Assembly: GCF_007004095.1 (NCBI RefSeq)
Contig: NZ_VHJK01000001.1
Coordinates: 1,554,501-1,618,500 of the forward strand
DNA: 64,000 nt
From: Erythrobacter insulae
GTDB taxonomy: Bacteria > Pseudomonadota > Alphaproteobacteria > Sphingomonadales > Sphingomonadaceae
Reading direction: 5' to 3'
The notes under the pieces were generated by a model. That model saw only the letters and a program-made list of their open reading frames with translations. It searched no databases and was not told where the DNA came from. Both the position numbers and the translations under genes were made by a program. Numbering within the stretch: position 1 is the stretch's first letter; the number at the start of each line of letters is the position of its first letter. Shown in pieces: positions 47,739 to 55,937 of the stretch.

Positions 47739-48419
47739 TCAAAAGGTTCCGGGCGCATACCTTTGTATCGCGCTTGGATCTTCTGGCTGAAGCGTAGTCA
47801 GCGATCCGTCCGACCAGCCAAGGCTGTCTGCATAAAGCAAACGCCCGCCTGAAAGATTAAGCAGTGCAATCCGGAATTGCTCTTCGCCCAGCGCAAAGCA
47901 TCCGTTTGATCGGCCAAGTCGGCCCCAGCGATCTATATGGTCAGGCTCTGCATATTTGGCGCGGTGCATGACGATATAGCGGCGCAGGGCAGCATCATTG
48001 GTAGAATCCAGCCCGCCAAGCCGAACCGATGTGCCGTAGCGCCCGACATACCATTCCCATGTGATATACGCGCCTTTGCTCGTCGCATTGGAGCCTTCGA
48101 CGTTGGAATACTGGTTAAGCCAGCCATCATGCTCCGGATCGGACCCTGTGCCGTGGCTTACATGAAAGCTCTGCACTTCCTCCCGGTCGAGATTGACGAA
48201 GTGAAACCGTTTTTCCGCCGAATGGACCCCGAAATCCGCGATTCCCACAATGTCTTTTTTCCATATGACATCACCAGCCCGGTCAAGCTGGTCTTTGGCC
48301 AATGCAAACAACTTGCGGTCGCGTTCGGAGCCTTTGCGCGGGGCAGCGGCCAGTGTGACGGGCAGCGATGCCGCTGCGCCTGCCACAATCCCGGTTTTCA
48401 ATACATCACGGCGGTTCAT
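47739..48419 (-). CDS. Tat-exported murein L,D-transpeptidase-like protein (YkuD_2 family)
   Basis: 226 residues. The N-terminus MNRRDVLKTGIVAGAAASLP is a twin-arginine-type signal. The catalytic domain shows FHFVNLDREEV, HVSHGTGSDP, YIVMHRAKYAEPDHIDRWG and the active site RSNGCFALGEEQ with Cys, fitting the YkuD_2 group (PF13645 as I recall). Probably processes peptidoglycan stem peptides. Faces the YcbB-type enzyme tail to tail. Confidence 0.85.
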   Translation of the reverse strand: MNRRDVLKTGIVAGAAASLPVTLAAAPRKGSERDRKLFALAKDQLDRAGDVIWKKDIVGIADFGVHSAEKRFHFVNLDREEVQSFHVSHGTGSDPEHDGWLNQYSNVEGSNATSKGAYITWEWYVGRYGTSVRLGGLDSTNDAALRRYIVMHRAKYAEPDHIDRWGRLGRSNGCFALGEEQFRIALLNLSGGRLLYADSLGWSDGSLTTLQPEDPSAIQRYAPGTF

Positions 48420-48466
48420 AACAACAATACTACTAGCGCAAATATGAGGTTCCCGTGAATAGGGAA

Positions 48467-49915
48467 TTACACGCCTTCGTGAATAGCCTTCGCAGCCATG
48501 CCCAGTTTGATAACGCCAGGCATATTGCTTTGAATTTTTGGACCAATTTTGCCGAGCGCTGCCAGCCGAGGGTCGCCTTCTGCCATCATCCGCGCAATCG
48601 CGGGTCCGGTCGGGTGAAGGCGGCTTTTCGCGTTGAAAGCGTTGGTTTTTTCATTGTTTGATAGAATCGCGGTGCTCATCAGATTGGCCATCACAGCATA
48701 GGGATATGTGTCCGTCGTATCGGTGAGCGGTGCCGGAGGACACAGGGCATTCTTTTCATCATCGGCATCGAAATTGGCCTCAAGAAACGCGCCGAGAGCT
48801 GCGCTGTAAGGTACAAAAGGCGCCTGAACGAGCTGTAGTGTGATCGTATCGCCATCAAAGAATTTGGCCACTGTACCACGCGCTTCAAACGGCACTGCGC
48901 TGGCAGTGCAATCTATGAACAGCGTGTTCTCGGGCACATCCACCGACTGCTGGGCAAAGTGCATTTTGCCGGGTTCGATTTTGGTGACGCGGCCTTGACG
49001 ATAGACAGTCTTAATCGTCCTCAGCATGGCGATTTCGGCTTCGGATATGACGGCAAAATGGAACATCTTGGGTATGACATCTTCGTCAATCCTAAGCATT
49101 GTGCCGCGCCTGCCCAGCTCCTCGAACATTGCATCGCCTGTTTCTGACGCGGCTGCTGCCTCGACCAATGCGACTTGGAATTCGATAAGTCCTTCGATGC
49201 GGTGATACGCCGGTTGCAGCAGCTTGCGATTGAACATCCAGCTGTCGCGCGGGCGGACCCAGCCGATTTTTTCAGGGGACACACCGGCCTCTAATAACCA
49301 CACAGCGGTATCCATCGCGGTCTTGCCGCCGCCCATCACGATGTAATGGTCCGGAAGATTGCCCGTGTCTTTCCAAAGCCCGGGAAGATCGCCGGGGATC
49401 GTGAAACGCGTGCCCTCGGCAATTTCAAAATCGGGCTTGTGCGTCGATGGGACCGAAGTTTTGAAATAGGTACCGTCCACCAGCTTGCGGCGCACTGTAA
49501 CGCTGCGTTCTTCACCGGACAGGATGCCTTTGATCGAATGCTGTGCTTCGTTTTTGCCGCGATATTCGGTGAGCGGGTGATAGGCCACGCGGCCGCTCGG
49601 GATCATGCGTTCGCTCATCAGCTTACTGTAATAGGCGAGGATCTCTGCATGTTTTGCGAGCGGATACATGCCGGCATTATGGCCATGTTGATCGACACGG
49701 TCGGGGCACAATTCCATCGAATTCACACCGTATGTAGAACTCGGCTGATGGAGGGCGACGAACGGGTATGCATCGTTCCAGTGACCGCCGGGCCGCGCAT
49801 GTTTGTCGACGATTGTAATATGGCAATCGGGGTCTTCGTCCAGCAGGGTATCCGCAAAGGCCAGACCGACTGCGCCGGCGCCAATGATCAGATAATCGGT
49901 CTCAAAATCGGCCAT
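48467..49915 (-). CDS. FAD/NAD(P)-dependent oxidoreductase
   Basis: 482 residues. FAD-binding GAGAVGLAFADTLL near the N-terminus, then DKHARPGGHWNDAYPFVALH resembling flavin monooxygenases, and a second nucleotide site YIVMGGGKTAMDTAVWLLEAG. No substrate can be assigned; closest in layout to flavin-containing monooxygenases or uncharacterised NAD(P)-binding proteins. Followed by a 36-base gap from the deacetylase gene on the same strand. Confidence 0.82.
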   Translation of the reverse strand: MADFETDYLIIGAGAVGLAFADTLLDEDPDCHITIVDKHARPGGHWNDAYPFVALHQPSSTYGVNSMELCPDRVDQHGHNAGMYPLAKHAEILAYYSKLMSERMIPSGRVAYHPLTEYRGKNEAQHSIKGILSGEERSVTVRRKLVDGTYFKTSVPSTHKPDFEIAEGTRFTIPGDLPGLWKDTGNLPDHYIVMGGGKTAMDTAVWLLEAGVSPEKIGWVRPRDSWMFNRKLLQPAYHRIEGLIEFQVALVEAAAASETGDAMFEELGRRGTMLRIDEDVIPKMFHFAVISEAEIAMLRTIKTVYRQGRVTKIEPGKMHFAQQSVDVPENTLFIDCTASAVPFEARGTVAKFFDGDTITLQLVQAPFVPYSAALGAFLEANFDADDEKNALCPPAPLTDTTDTYPYAVMANLMSTAILSNNEKTNAFNAKSRLHPTGPAIARMMAEGDPRLAALGKIGPKIQSNMPGVIKLGMAAKAIHEGV

Positions 49916-49951
49916 GTTTTTCTCCTGCGGGGTGCAGGTTGCTCGGTAGCA

Positions 49952-50839
49952 TCAATTGCCAGGCTGTGACACCGCGACATTTTCTGCCGCCATCGCCAGC
50001 ATGGATTGCGCGTGCCGCCCGGCAACTTCGCGTTGGTCATCACCGTATCCCCCGCCAAGGGCCGAAGCGATCGGCAGGCCGCGCATGCGCGCTTGCCGAA
50101 CGACATATCGGTCTCTCATCGACAGCCCGGCATCGCTTAAGGACAGCCTGCCGAGCTTGTCATTCACATGCGGATCGACACCGGCCTGATACAGCACCAG
50201 ATCAGGATCGAATTCGGCGAAGACTTTCGGTAAATGCGTTTCCAGCGCTTCCATATATCCGTCATCATCAACCCCGTCGGGCAAGCCAACATCGCGGGTG
50301 GAGCGGGCCTTGCGCACTGGAAAATTCTTTTCCGCGTGAAATGACAGCGTGAAGATATCCTCGCGTCCGGCAGTCAGGCTGGCGGTGCCATCGCCCTGAT
50401 GCACATCGAGGTCGATGATCAGGATCCGGCTTGCGTCACCTTGCGCGATCAAGCGATTGGATGCGACGGCGAGATCATTGAACACGCAGTAACCCGCCCC
50501 GGTATCGGCAAGCGCATGGTGGCTTCCGGCGGCACTGTTTGCAGCATATCCGTGCTTCATGGCCAGATGCGCGGCCAGCCACGTCCCGCCATTTGTATGC
50601 CGCACACGGTCGCGAATGCGCTCTGTGACGGGGAATCCAATCCGGCGCTCTTTTTCGCGCGGGACTTTCGCACGGAACACTTGATCGACATAATCGGGAT
50701 CATGCACCGCCTCGAGCCATTCGCGCGGCATGGGATCGGGCGAATGTTCAGTAACAGCCGCGCCGCTCGCGCGCAGCGCCTCCATCACGAGGTAGTATTT
50801 GTCGAACTTGAATGTCCCGCGTTCCGGTTGCGGTGCCAT
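49952..50839 (-). CDS. Histone-deacetylase-family (class II-like) Zn amidohydrolase
   Basis: Zn-dependent deacetylase fold: HHALADTGAGYCVFNDLAVA, DLDVHQGDGTASL (Zn-binding Asp and His), LSFHAEKNFP, and YQAGVDPHVNDKLGRL with the second Asp. The bacterial substrate may be acetyl-CoA synthetase, a polyamine or another acyl amide. The first ATG, at 50839, truncates the usual N-terminus. In frame upstream lies CTG-CTG-CAC coding LLHVVHHADY, matching the family start, then the TAG that ends the upstream gene. Translation may begin at CTG 50869, nearly abutting that gene. Confidence 0.9.
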   Translation of the reverse strand: MAPQPERGTFKFDKYYLVMEALRASGAAVTEHSPDPMPREWLEAVHDPDYVDQVFRAKVPREKERRIGFPVTERIRDRVRHTNGGTWLAAHLAMKHGYAANSAAGSHHALADTGAGYCVFNDLAVASNRLIAQGDASRILIIDLDVHQGDGTASLTAGREDIFTLSFHAEKNFPVRKARSTRDVGLPDGVDDDGYMEALETHLPKVFAEFDPDLVLYQAGVDPHVNDKLGRLSLSDAGLSMRDRYVVRQARMRGLPIASALGGGYGDDQREVAGRHAQSMLAMAAENVAVSQPGN

Positions 50840-50872
50840 GTAATCGGCGTGGTGGACGACGTGCAGCAGGGC

Positions 50873-51391
50873 CTAGGCGCCTTTATCTGCGAGCATCACC
50901 AACTCTGCAAAGATTTCGTCTTCGCTGCGGCTCGCCGAATTGCGCCAGGTGGTCGCTGTGTCCCCGTTCACAAGCTCGCCATCTGCCGTAATCACGAGCA
51001 GGTTTGGCGTGCCGGGCAAATCTTCGACGCCGAATTTGCGCGCTATTCCAAGGTTATGCCCGTCGCCGCGTTGAGGCATTCCGATATTCACGAATACAAG
51101 CTCGTATTTATCGGCAACCATCGACGCTATCGGCTCGCTTTCCATCCAACCGGCGAGCGCCCGGCTATCGTGGCACCAGTTTGCGCCCATCACGAGCAGC
51201 ACGCGTTTTCCCGTGTCCGCGGCACGGAGCAAAGCCGCCTCGACATCGCCTTCTGCATCGTCAGAGACGATGTAGGCTTCGGCTTCGGGATAATCATGAT
51301 GCGCGGCGCGGTGATTGAAAAACCAATCACCTCCGACAATCGCCGCCGCTAGGATTATCGCTGCGCCTAGCGTCAAAATCTGGCGGATCAT
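50873..51391 (-). CDS. Membrane-anchored thioredoxin-fold protein with a CxxS-like site
   Basis: 172 residues: one N-terminal helix ([20 protein letters not shown]), then a thioredoxin-like domain with [20 protein letters not shown], where the usual CxxC reads Cys-His-Asp-Ser, and [14 protein letters not shown] with the cis-Pro. A single catalytic Cys suggests an isomerase, glutathionylation or thiol-scavenging role rather than dithiol reduction. Its start overlaps the ispG stop by 4 bases. Confidence 0.8.
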   Translation of the reverse strand: MIRQILTLGAAIILAAAIVGGDWFFNHRAAHHDYPEAEAYIVSDDAEGDVEAALLRAADTGKRVLLVMGANWCHDSRALAGWMESEPIASMVADKYELVFVNIGMPQRGDGHNLGIARKFGVEDLPGTPNLLVITADGELVNGDTATTWRNSASRSEDEIFAELVMLADKGA

Positions 51392-52530
51392 TCGGCGGCT
51401 TCGGCTGCGTGCGGATCAAACGCGGTGGCTTCGCCGGCCTCGATCTTGGCAGCTTTATCCTCGACCAGTTTAACGATGTGATCGAGCATATCTTCGTCTT
51501 CGATCGTGTGGGCTTTCATGCCCGATAGATAGACCATGTGTTTGCCGCTGCCGCCGCCAGTCAGGCCGATATCGGTTTCGCGCGCTTCGCCCGGACCGTT
51601 TACAACGCAGCCCAGAACCGAAAGGCTCATCGGGGTTTTGATATGTTCAAGGCGTTTTTCAAGCGTTTCCACGGTACGGATGACATCGAAACCCTGACGC
51701 GAACAGCTGGGGCAGGACACCACGCGAACGCCGCGTGTCCGCAGGCCGAGCGATTTCAGCATTTCGTAGCCGACTTTGACTTCTTCTTCCGGCTCCGCAG
51801 AAAGCGAAACGCGGATCGTATCGCCAATTCCGGCCCAGAGCAGCGAGCCCATGCCGATCGAGGATTTGACAGTTCCGCCGATCAGTCCGCCCGCTTCGGT
51901 AATACCGAGATGCAGCGGACAATCGACCGTCTCTGCCAGACCATGATAGGCGGCAACCGCGAGGAAAACGTCGCTTGCTTTCACGGCGACCTTAAAATCG
52001 TGAAAATCATGATCCTGGAGCAGCTTGATATGATCAAGCGCACTTTCGATCAAAGCCTCTGGGCAGGGCTCGCCATATTTTTCGAGCAGATCCTTTTCCA
52101 GACTGCCCGCATTCACGCCGATGCGGATTGCGCAGCCATTGGCTTTCGCTGCGCGGACAACCTCGGCAACCTTTTTGGCCGACCCGATATTGCCGGGGTT
52201 GATGCGCAGGCAGGCCGCGCCGCCATCCGCTGCTTCGAGCGCGCGTTTGTAATGGAAATGGATGTCGGCAACGACCGGAATATTCGCGGCGCGCGTGATC
52301 AAGGGAAACGCGGCGGTTGCCTCTTCTGTGGGGCAGGAGACGCGGATAATATCACAACCCACGTCTTCGCAACGGCGGATCTGGTCGATCGTCGCCGCTG
52401 CATCCTCTGTGGGGGTGTTGGTCATGGTTTGCACAGTGATCGGCGCATCGCCGCCCACCGGTACATTCCCTACCATGATCTGGCGGCACTGCCGCCGTTC
52501 GATATCGCGCCAAGGCCGTATTGAAGACAT
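51388..52530 (-). CDS. ispG: 4-hydroxy-3-methylbut-2-enyl-diphosphate synthase
   Basis: Penultimate enzyme of the MEP isoprenoid pathway, a [4Fe-4S] protein. 380 residues from the ATG at 52530 ([20 protein letters not shown]). Seen: [27 protein letters not shown], and the cluster Cys residues in [13 protein letters not shown] and [15 protein letters not shown]. The frame extends upstream to 52761 but that part is not family-like. Divergent from zntB. Confidence 0.95.
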   Translation of the reverse strand: MSSIRPWRDIERRQCRQIMVGNVPVGGDAPITVQTMTNTPTEDAAATIDQIRRCEDVGCDIIRVSCPTEEATAAFPLITRAANIPVVADIHFHYKRALEAADGGAACLRINPGNIGSAKKVAEVVRAAKANGCAIRIGVNAGSLEKDLLEKYGEPCPEALIESALDHIKLLQDHDFHDFKVAVKASDVFLAVAAYHGLAETVDCPLHLGITEAGGLIGGTVKSSIGMGSLLWAGIGDTIRVSLSAEPEEEVKVGYEMLKSLGLRTRGVRVVSCPSCSRQGFDVIRTVETLEKRLEHIKTPMSLSVLGCVVNGPGEARETDIGLTGGGSGKHMVYLSGMKAHTIEDEDMLDHIVKLVEDKAAKIEAGEATAFDPHAAEAAE

Positions 52531-52599
52531 GACCGCCATATAGTCCCACATTGATGACGCGGCAATGACAAGCACGCACAGGTCGGGCATGATGCGCAA

Positions 52600-53604
52600 A
52601 TGGAACGATTTGATACAGATGCCGCCGAAGGCATGGACCCAATTATTTTCGGACGCGTGCTCGATGGTAAAGGCGGGGCGCGTCCTATCAGCAGATCGGA
52701 AGTCGACCATTGGCAGCCGGAGGCGCCGGGCGAGATCCTTTGGCTTCATCTGCGGCGGCATGCGGTGGAGGTGGAGCCGTGGCTCGTTTCTGACCTCGGG
52801 ATTTCCGAAGTGACGGCGGAGCTGCTGGTTTCGGATTCGACCCGTCCGCGCGCCCTGCGTGAAGGAAACGCGCTGATTGCGACGCTGCGCGGCATCAATT
52901 TCAATCCGAATGAAGAGCCGGAAGACATGATCTCCCTGCAGCTTTGGTCAGACGGTACGCGGCTGATCACCTTGCGTAAAATGCCGATGCAGACGCCGCG
53001 CGATGTGCGGGACATGCTCGACGTGGGCAATGGCCCAACCGATGCCGGCGGCACGATCACGCAGATCGTCGAACAGCTTGTTGTCAGAATGGGTCAGACG
53101 ATTGTCGATATGAACCTGCAAATCGACGAACTCGAAGCGCTCGACGTGGAGGAGGATCATGACGAAATTCTTCCCAAGATCACCTCGATCCGCCGCAATT
53201 GTCTTGCGCTGAAACGTCATATGTCGCCGCAGCACGAGGCATTGGAGCGGATTTCGCGCGATGCCCCCGGCTGGTTTGAAGACCATGATCGCCGCGAGAT
53301 TGCAGAATCGATTGAACGCCTTCGGCGGTATCTCGATGATATCGATATCAGCAAGGAAAGCGCCGTTGTGTTGCAAGACGAGCTTAGGGCGCGGAGCCTC
53401 GCGTCGAATGAACACGCGACCTACATGCTGACAATCGTGGCGGGCATATTTCTGCCGCTGGGGTTCTTAACAGGTTTGATGGGCATCAATGTCGGCGGAA
53501 TGCCAGGGACCGAGGACGGTGATGCGTTCTGGATTGTGGCCGGCATCTGCTTTGCAATTATTGCCGTTCAGCTGTTTCTGTTCTGGCGCTGGAAATGGCT
53601 GTGA
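52600..53604 (+). CDS. zntB: CorA-superfamily zinc transporter ZntB
   Basis: 334 residues: a long soluble N-terminal domain and two C-terminal helices ([20 protein letters not shown] and [20 protein letters not shown]). The loop reads GINVGGMPG, the ZntB variant of the CorA GMN motif, so Zn2+ rather than Mg2+ is favoured. Start codon ATG 52600; a second ATG at 52633 is possible. Divergent from ispG. Confidence 0.9.
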   Translation: MERFDTDAAEGMDPIIFGRVLDGKGGARPISRSEVDHWQPEAPGEILWLHLRRHAVEVEPWLVSDLGISEVTAELLVSDSTRPRALREGNALIATLRGINFNPNEEPEDMISLQLWSDGTRLITLRKMPMQTPRDVRDMLDVGNGPTDAGGTITQIVEQLVVRMGQTIVDMNLQIDELEALDVEEDHDEILPKITSIRRNCLALKRHMSPQHEALERISRDAPGWFEDHDRREIAESIERLRRYLDDIDISKESAVVLQDELRARSLASNEHATYMLTIVAGIFLPLGFLTGLMGINVGGMPGTEDGDAFWIVAGICFAIIAVQLFLFWRWKWL

Positions 53605-53633
53605 GCCGCCCGCAAGACGGCTCACTCCAATTC

Positions 53634-54299
53634 TCACCAGCGGATCAGAGGAGGGACTGCGAAACGTCCAATCACTGCCGCAATCACAACCGGTGCAAAA
53701 TGCCACAGGCCAACATGTGACAGACTGTCGACCGGACAGGTAATCCCATATGCCAGAGTGCCCAGCGATCCCGCTGCAAGGCCGGTCAGCCACGCAGAAC
53801 GCTCAATCGATACGGGCGCGCCGCGGCGAAGCCACAGGATCGAGGCCGCAGCGACCACCAGAGCAGCCGTCAGAGACGCTTGTGTGCAGAGCCATGCAGC
53901 CGGATCGTTAAAACCTGAACGCGCGCCTGACCCGCCAGCCGAAATCAAGCTGATGATCGCAGCCGCCGGTACTATCGACAACATGGCAAAGCTCCACGCA
54001 GGTGCATTGCCGCGTGAGCCGACACGGGGCTGAGCGCTGGCGATAATGCCAGCCGCGCTGGCGAGTCCGACAATCAGCAAAAGACCGTGCGTGATCAGGA
54101 AATAACCTGATGCCTCGCCGTGGAGCAGGCCCCACCAGAATTCATGAATCGCAATCGATCCGATTGTCGCAATTGCAGTCGCCGCCGCAATCAACAGCAC
54201 GCCTTCGATCGGTTTGACCCGGCGCACCGGAGCAAGGTTTTCGGTCATGGACGCGATAAGGTCTTCGCGGGATTGGGGGCGGGTGGAAAAATCAGTCAT
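53634..54299 (-). CDS. nrsF: NrsF-type (DUF1109) membrane anti-sigma factor
   Basis: 221 residues from the ATG at 54299, six hydrophobic helices, soluble N-terminal tail (MTDFSTRPQSREDLIASM). It has exactly two cysteines, C138 and C188, 50 residues apart. I recall Caulobacter NrsF using two conserved Cys at similar spacing to sense heavy-metal or thiol stress and release SigF. It directly follows the ECF sigma gene, as in that system. Function is by homology and context. Confidence 0.88.
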   Translation of the reverse strand: MTDFSTRPQSREDLIASMTENLAPVRRVKPIEGVLLIAAATAIATIGSIAIHEFWWGLLHGEASGYFLITHGLLLIVGLASAAGIIASAQPRVGSRGNAPAWSFAMLSIVPAAAIISLISAGGSGARSGFNDPAAWLCTQASLTAALVVAAASILWLRRGAPVSIERSAWLTGLAAGSLGTLAYGITCPVDSLSHVGLWHFAPVVIAAVIGRFAVPPLIRW

Positions 54300-54300
54300 T

Positions 54301-54831
54301 TCAATCAGCTTCCTCAACCAAAGATGCCAGTTTTTTCAGGCCTCTATGGATATTGACTTTGACCAGGCTTTCGCTCTGGCCAGTTTTCTCGGCGGCTTCG
54401 CGGACGGACAATCCGCCTATTTTGACCATTTCGATCACTTCGGCTTGTTTTTCGGGGATTTGCCCGAACAATCGATCAAGGCTCACGCGGGCTAGGACGA
54501 CTTCTTCTTCGCTGTCTTCTACCGCATCGTCTTCCATCAGTTCCTGGCTGTCATGCTTGTACACTTTGCGCAGATGATCGACCCAGCGATAGCGCGCAAT
54601 GGCCGCGAGCCACGGAAGAAACGGACGGGAAGGATCCCATGTCCCGCGTTTGGTATAAAACGATATCAGCACCTCCTGCACCAGATCATCGATCTGATGG
54701 GGCGGGACACGGCGGCGAAAATACCGCTCCAACCAGACGCCTACCTCGGTGAGCAGCACATTGCCGGCGACTTTATCACCGTCCTGTGTCGCCACCATAA
54801 GGCGGGCGAAAGTTGGCTCATCGGCAACCAC
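54301..54831 (-). CDS. sigF: ECF RNA polymerase sigma factor, SigF-like
   Basis: About 176 residues. Sigma2 region: RRVPPHQIDDLVQEVLISFYT and PWLAAIARYRWVDHLRK; sigma4 region: FGQIPEKQAEVIEMVKIGGLSVREAAEKTGQSESLVKVNIHRG split around the helix-turn-helix. I chose the GTG at 54831, one base after the doxX stop; an ATG at 54873 would overlap doxX by 41 bases. Partner of the adjacent NrsF anti-sigma factor. GTAACC-N16-CGAA boxes upstream of bufA, bufB (one mismatch) and the distant GST gene are its likely targets, which would make this operon autoregulated. Confidence 0.9.
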   Translation of the reverse strand: MVADEPTFARLMVATQDGDKVAGNVLLTEVGVWLERYFRRRVPPHQIDDLVQEVLISFYTKRGTWDPSRPFLPWLAAIARYRWVDHLRKVYKHDSQELMEDDAVEDSEEEVVLARVSLDRLFGQIPEKQAEVIEMVKIGGLSVREAAEKTGQSESLVKVNIHRGLKKLASLVEEAD

Positions 54832-54832
54832 G

Positions 54833-55306
54833 CTACGCGGCTTTCGGTGCCATGAAACGGGCGGTGATAGCATCGAGCGAAATGGCTCCGCCGCCGCGGC
54901 TTACAAGGAACGCGCCCAAGGCAAGAACGGTAATGGCCCAGCCAAAGAAGTGTGCGGCATCAGGAAAGACGAACAGCTGGATAACCACTGCCATACCCAT
55001 CAGCGCCAAAGCGGAAAAGCGCGTAAAGAGACCCAGAACGAGCAGGATAGGAAACAGAAACTCGCTATACGTGGCCATTGGAACCGCCAGATCGGTCGGG
55101 ATAGGCAGGCCGGAAAATTCGTTCTCGAAAATGAAATACTGCGTCTCGTCGATTTTCAGCCACGTTCCCTCAACCACTTTGGTTTTGTATGAACGCCAGA
55201 AAATCCCGGCTAGCGCGATCCGCGCAAAAAGCTGCGCAATGCTCTCGACTATCGTGCCGGACAGCAATCCAACCAGACGATTATACATGGTCACAATTCC
55301 GCTCAT
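54833..55306 (-). CDS. DoxX family membrane protein of the bufferin operon
   Basis: 157 residues, four hydrophobic helices (LFARIALAGIFW, MATYSEFLFPILLVLGLF, FSALALMGMAVVIQLFVFP, FGWAITVLALGAFLV). The DoxX fold is common in bufferin/DUF692 gene clusters; its role, perhaps redox support or peptide export, is unproven. A strong AGGAGG lies 6-7 bases before the ATG. Located between the precursor gene and the sigma factor. Confidence 0.87.
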   Translation of the reverse strand: MSGIVTMYNRLVGLLSGTIVESIAQLFARIALAGIFWRSYKTKVVEGTWLKIDETQYFIFENEFSGLPIPTDLAVPMATYSEFLFPILLVLGLFTRFSALALMGMAVVIQLFVFPDAAHFFGWAITVLALGAFLVSRGGGAISLDAITARFMAPKAA

Positions 55307-55327
55307 AATATTCCTCCTGAATTGTCA

Positions 55328-55372
55328 GCAGCGGGGTCCCGGATTTTTTGCCTGACGGGCCCCAGCCACTGC
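55328..55372 (-). repeat. Hairpin between bufA and doxX
   Basis: Imperfect GC-rich arms (55328-55341 and 55356-55372) with a loop containing TTTTTT on the plus strand. It lies 10 bases after the bufA stop. Without a T-run on the minus strand it may stabilise or attenuate the transcript so that the small precursor is made in excess. Confidence 0.5.
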
Positions 55373-55381
55373 GGTTTTCTA

Positions 55382-55660
55382 TTATTTGATCGGCTTCAGT
55401 GAGCCGTTACCTTTTGGTGTCTTGATTGTAACGCAGCTGCCTTTGTCGACATACTTCCACGCATTGCCCTGGTAATCTTTGGTGGAGGTGCCGGCGCAGC
55501 TTGTGCCCGGACCGGCGGCGCAATCATTCTTGCCGGCTTTGGACACGCCGTAGCATTTCTCTTTGGCGCCTTGAGCGGCAACGGGGGTGGCGGCAAGACC
55601 AGCTGCAATCCCTGCGGTTAGGGCAAGGCCGGCGATGTTTGCGATTGATTTGGCATTCAT
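55382..55660 (-). CDS. bufA: Bufferin-type RiPP precursor (DUF2282)
   Basis: 92 residues from the ATG at 55660. Sec signal peptide ([20 protein letters not shown] through PVAAQ), then a 62-residue core with four Cys: C36 in EKCYGV, C47 in KNDCAAG, C55 in GTSCAGTS and C76 in KGSCVTIK. This is the DUF2282 pattern. As I recall, in bufferins some of these Cys become thiooxazoles through a DUF692 enzyme and the exported peptide binds copper. A perfect SigF-type box lies 57-82 bases upstream. Heads the bufA-doxX-sigF-nrsF operon, divergent from bufBC. Confidence 0.88.
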   Translation of the reverse strand: MNAKSIANIAGLALTAGIAAGLAATPVAAQGAKEKCYGVSKAGKNDCAAGPGTSCAGTSTKDYQGNAWKYVDKGSCVTIKTPKGNGSLKPIK

Positions 55661-55716
55661 GGGTTGTCTCCAAAACTTGTCAGTTCGCCCGGCGCTTTGC
55701 CGGACACATGATGCCA

Positions 55717-55742
55717 TTCGCGCCATTGTGCGATGTGGTTAC
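55717..55742 (-). promoter_or_regulatory. Perfect SigF-type promoter box for bufA
   Basis: Minus strand GTAACC (55742-55737), 16 bases, CGAA (55720-55717). The -10 element is 57 bases before the bufA ATG. Identical in sequence and spacing to the box upstream of the GST gene at 2368-2393. Confidence 0.8.
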
Positions 55743-55787
55743 ATTAGGGTCAAATAATCTTGCCGCTTTGCTGTCTTGGTGTTGATT

Positions 55788-55813
55788 GTAACGCAGCGGG
55801 ACACAGCGCCGAA
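55788..55813 (+). promoter_or_regulatory. Near-perfect SigF-type promoter box for bufBC
   Basis: GTAACG (55788-55793), 16 bases, CGAA (55810-55813): one mismatch to the box facing bufA, opposite orientation, about 125 bases before the bufB ATG. The -35 part lies inside a 16-base sequence also found in the bufA coding region. Confidence 0.6.
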
Positions 55814-55937
55814 CTCGATCCTATGAATGGCCGCGCGCAGAGCCTGCATATCTCATCAACCAGGCGCTTCGGTGTCCTGCCTGACCAAAATCATTCGCGG
55901 CTTAGATATTTCTAACCTTCTGCTATGAGAGGCAATT

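Noticed and set aside
51388..52761. Extended ispG start at 52761
   Set aside because: The extra 77 residues are not family-like and would overlap zntB coding sequence on the other strand.
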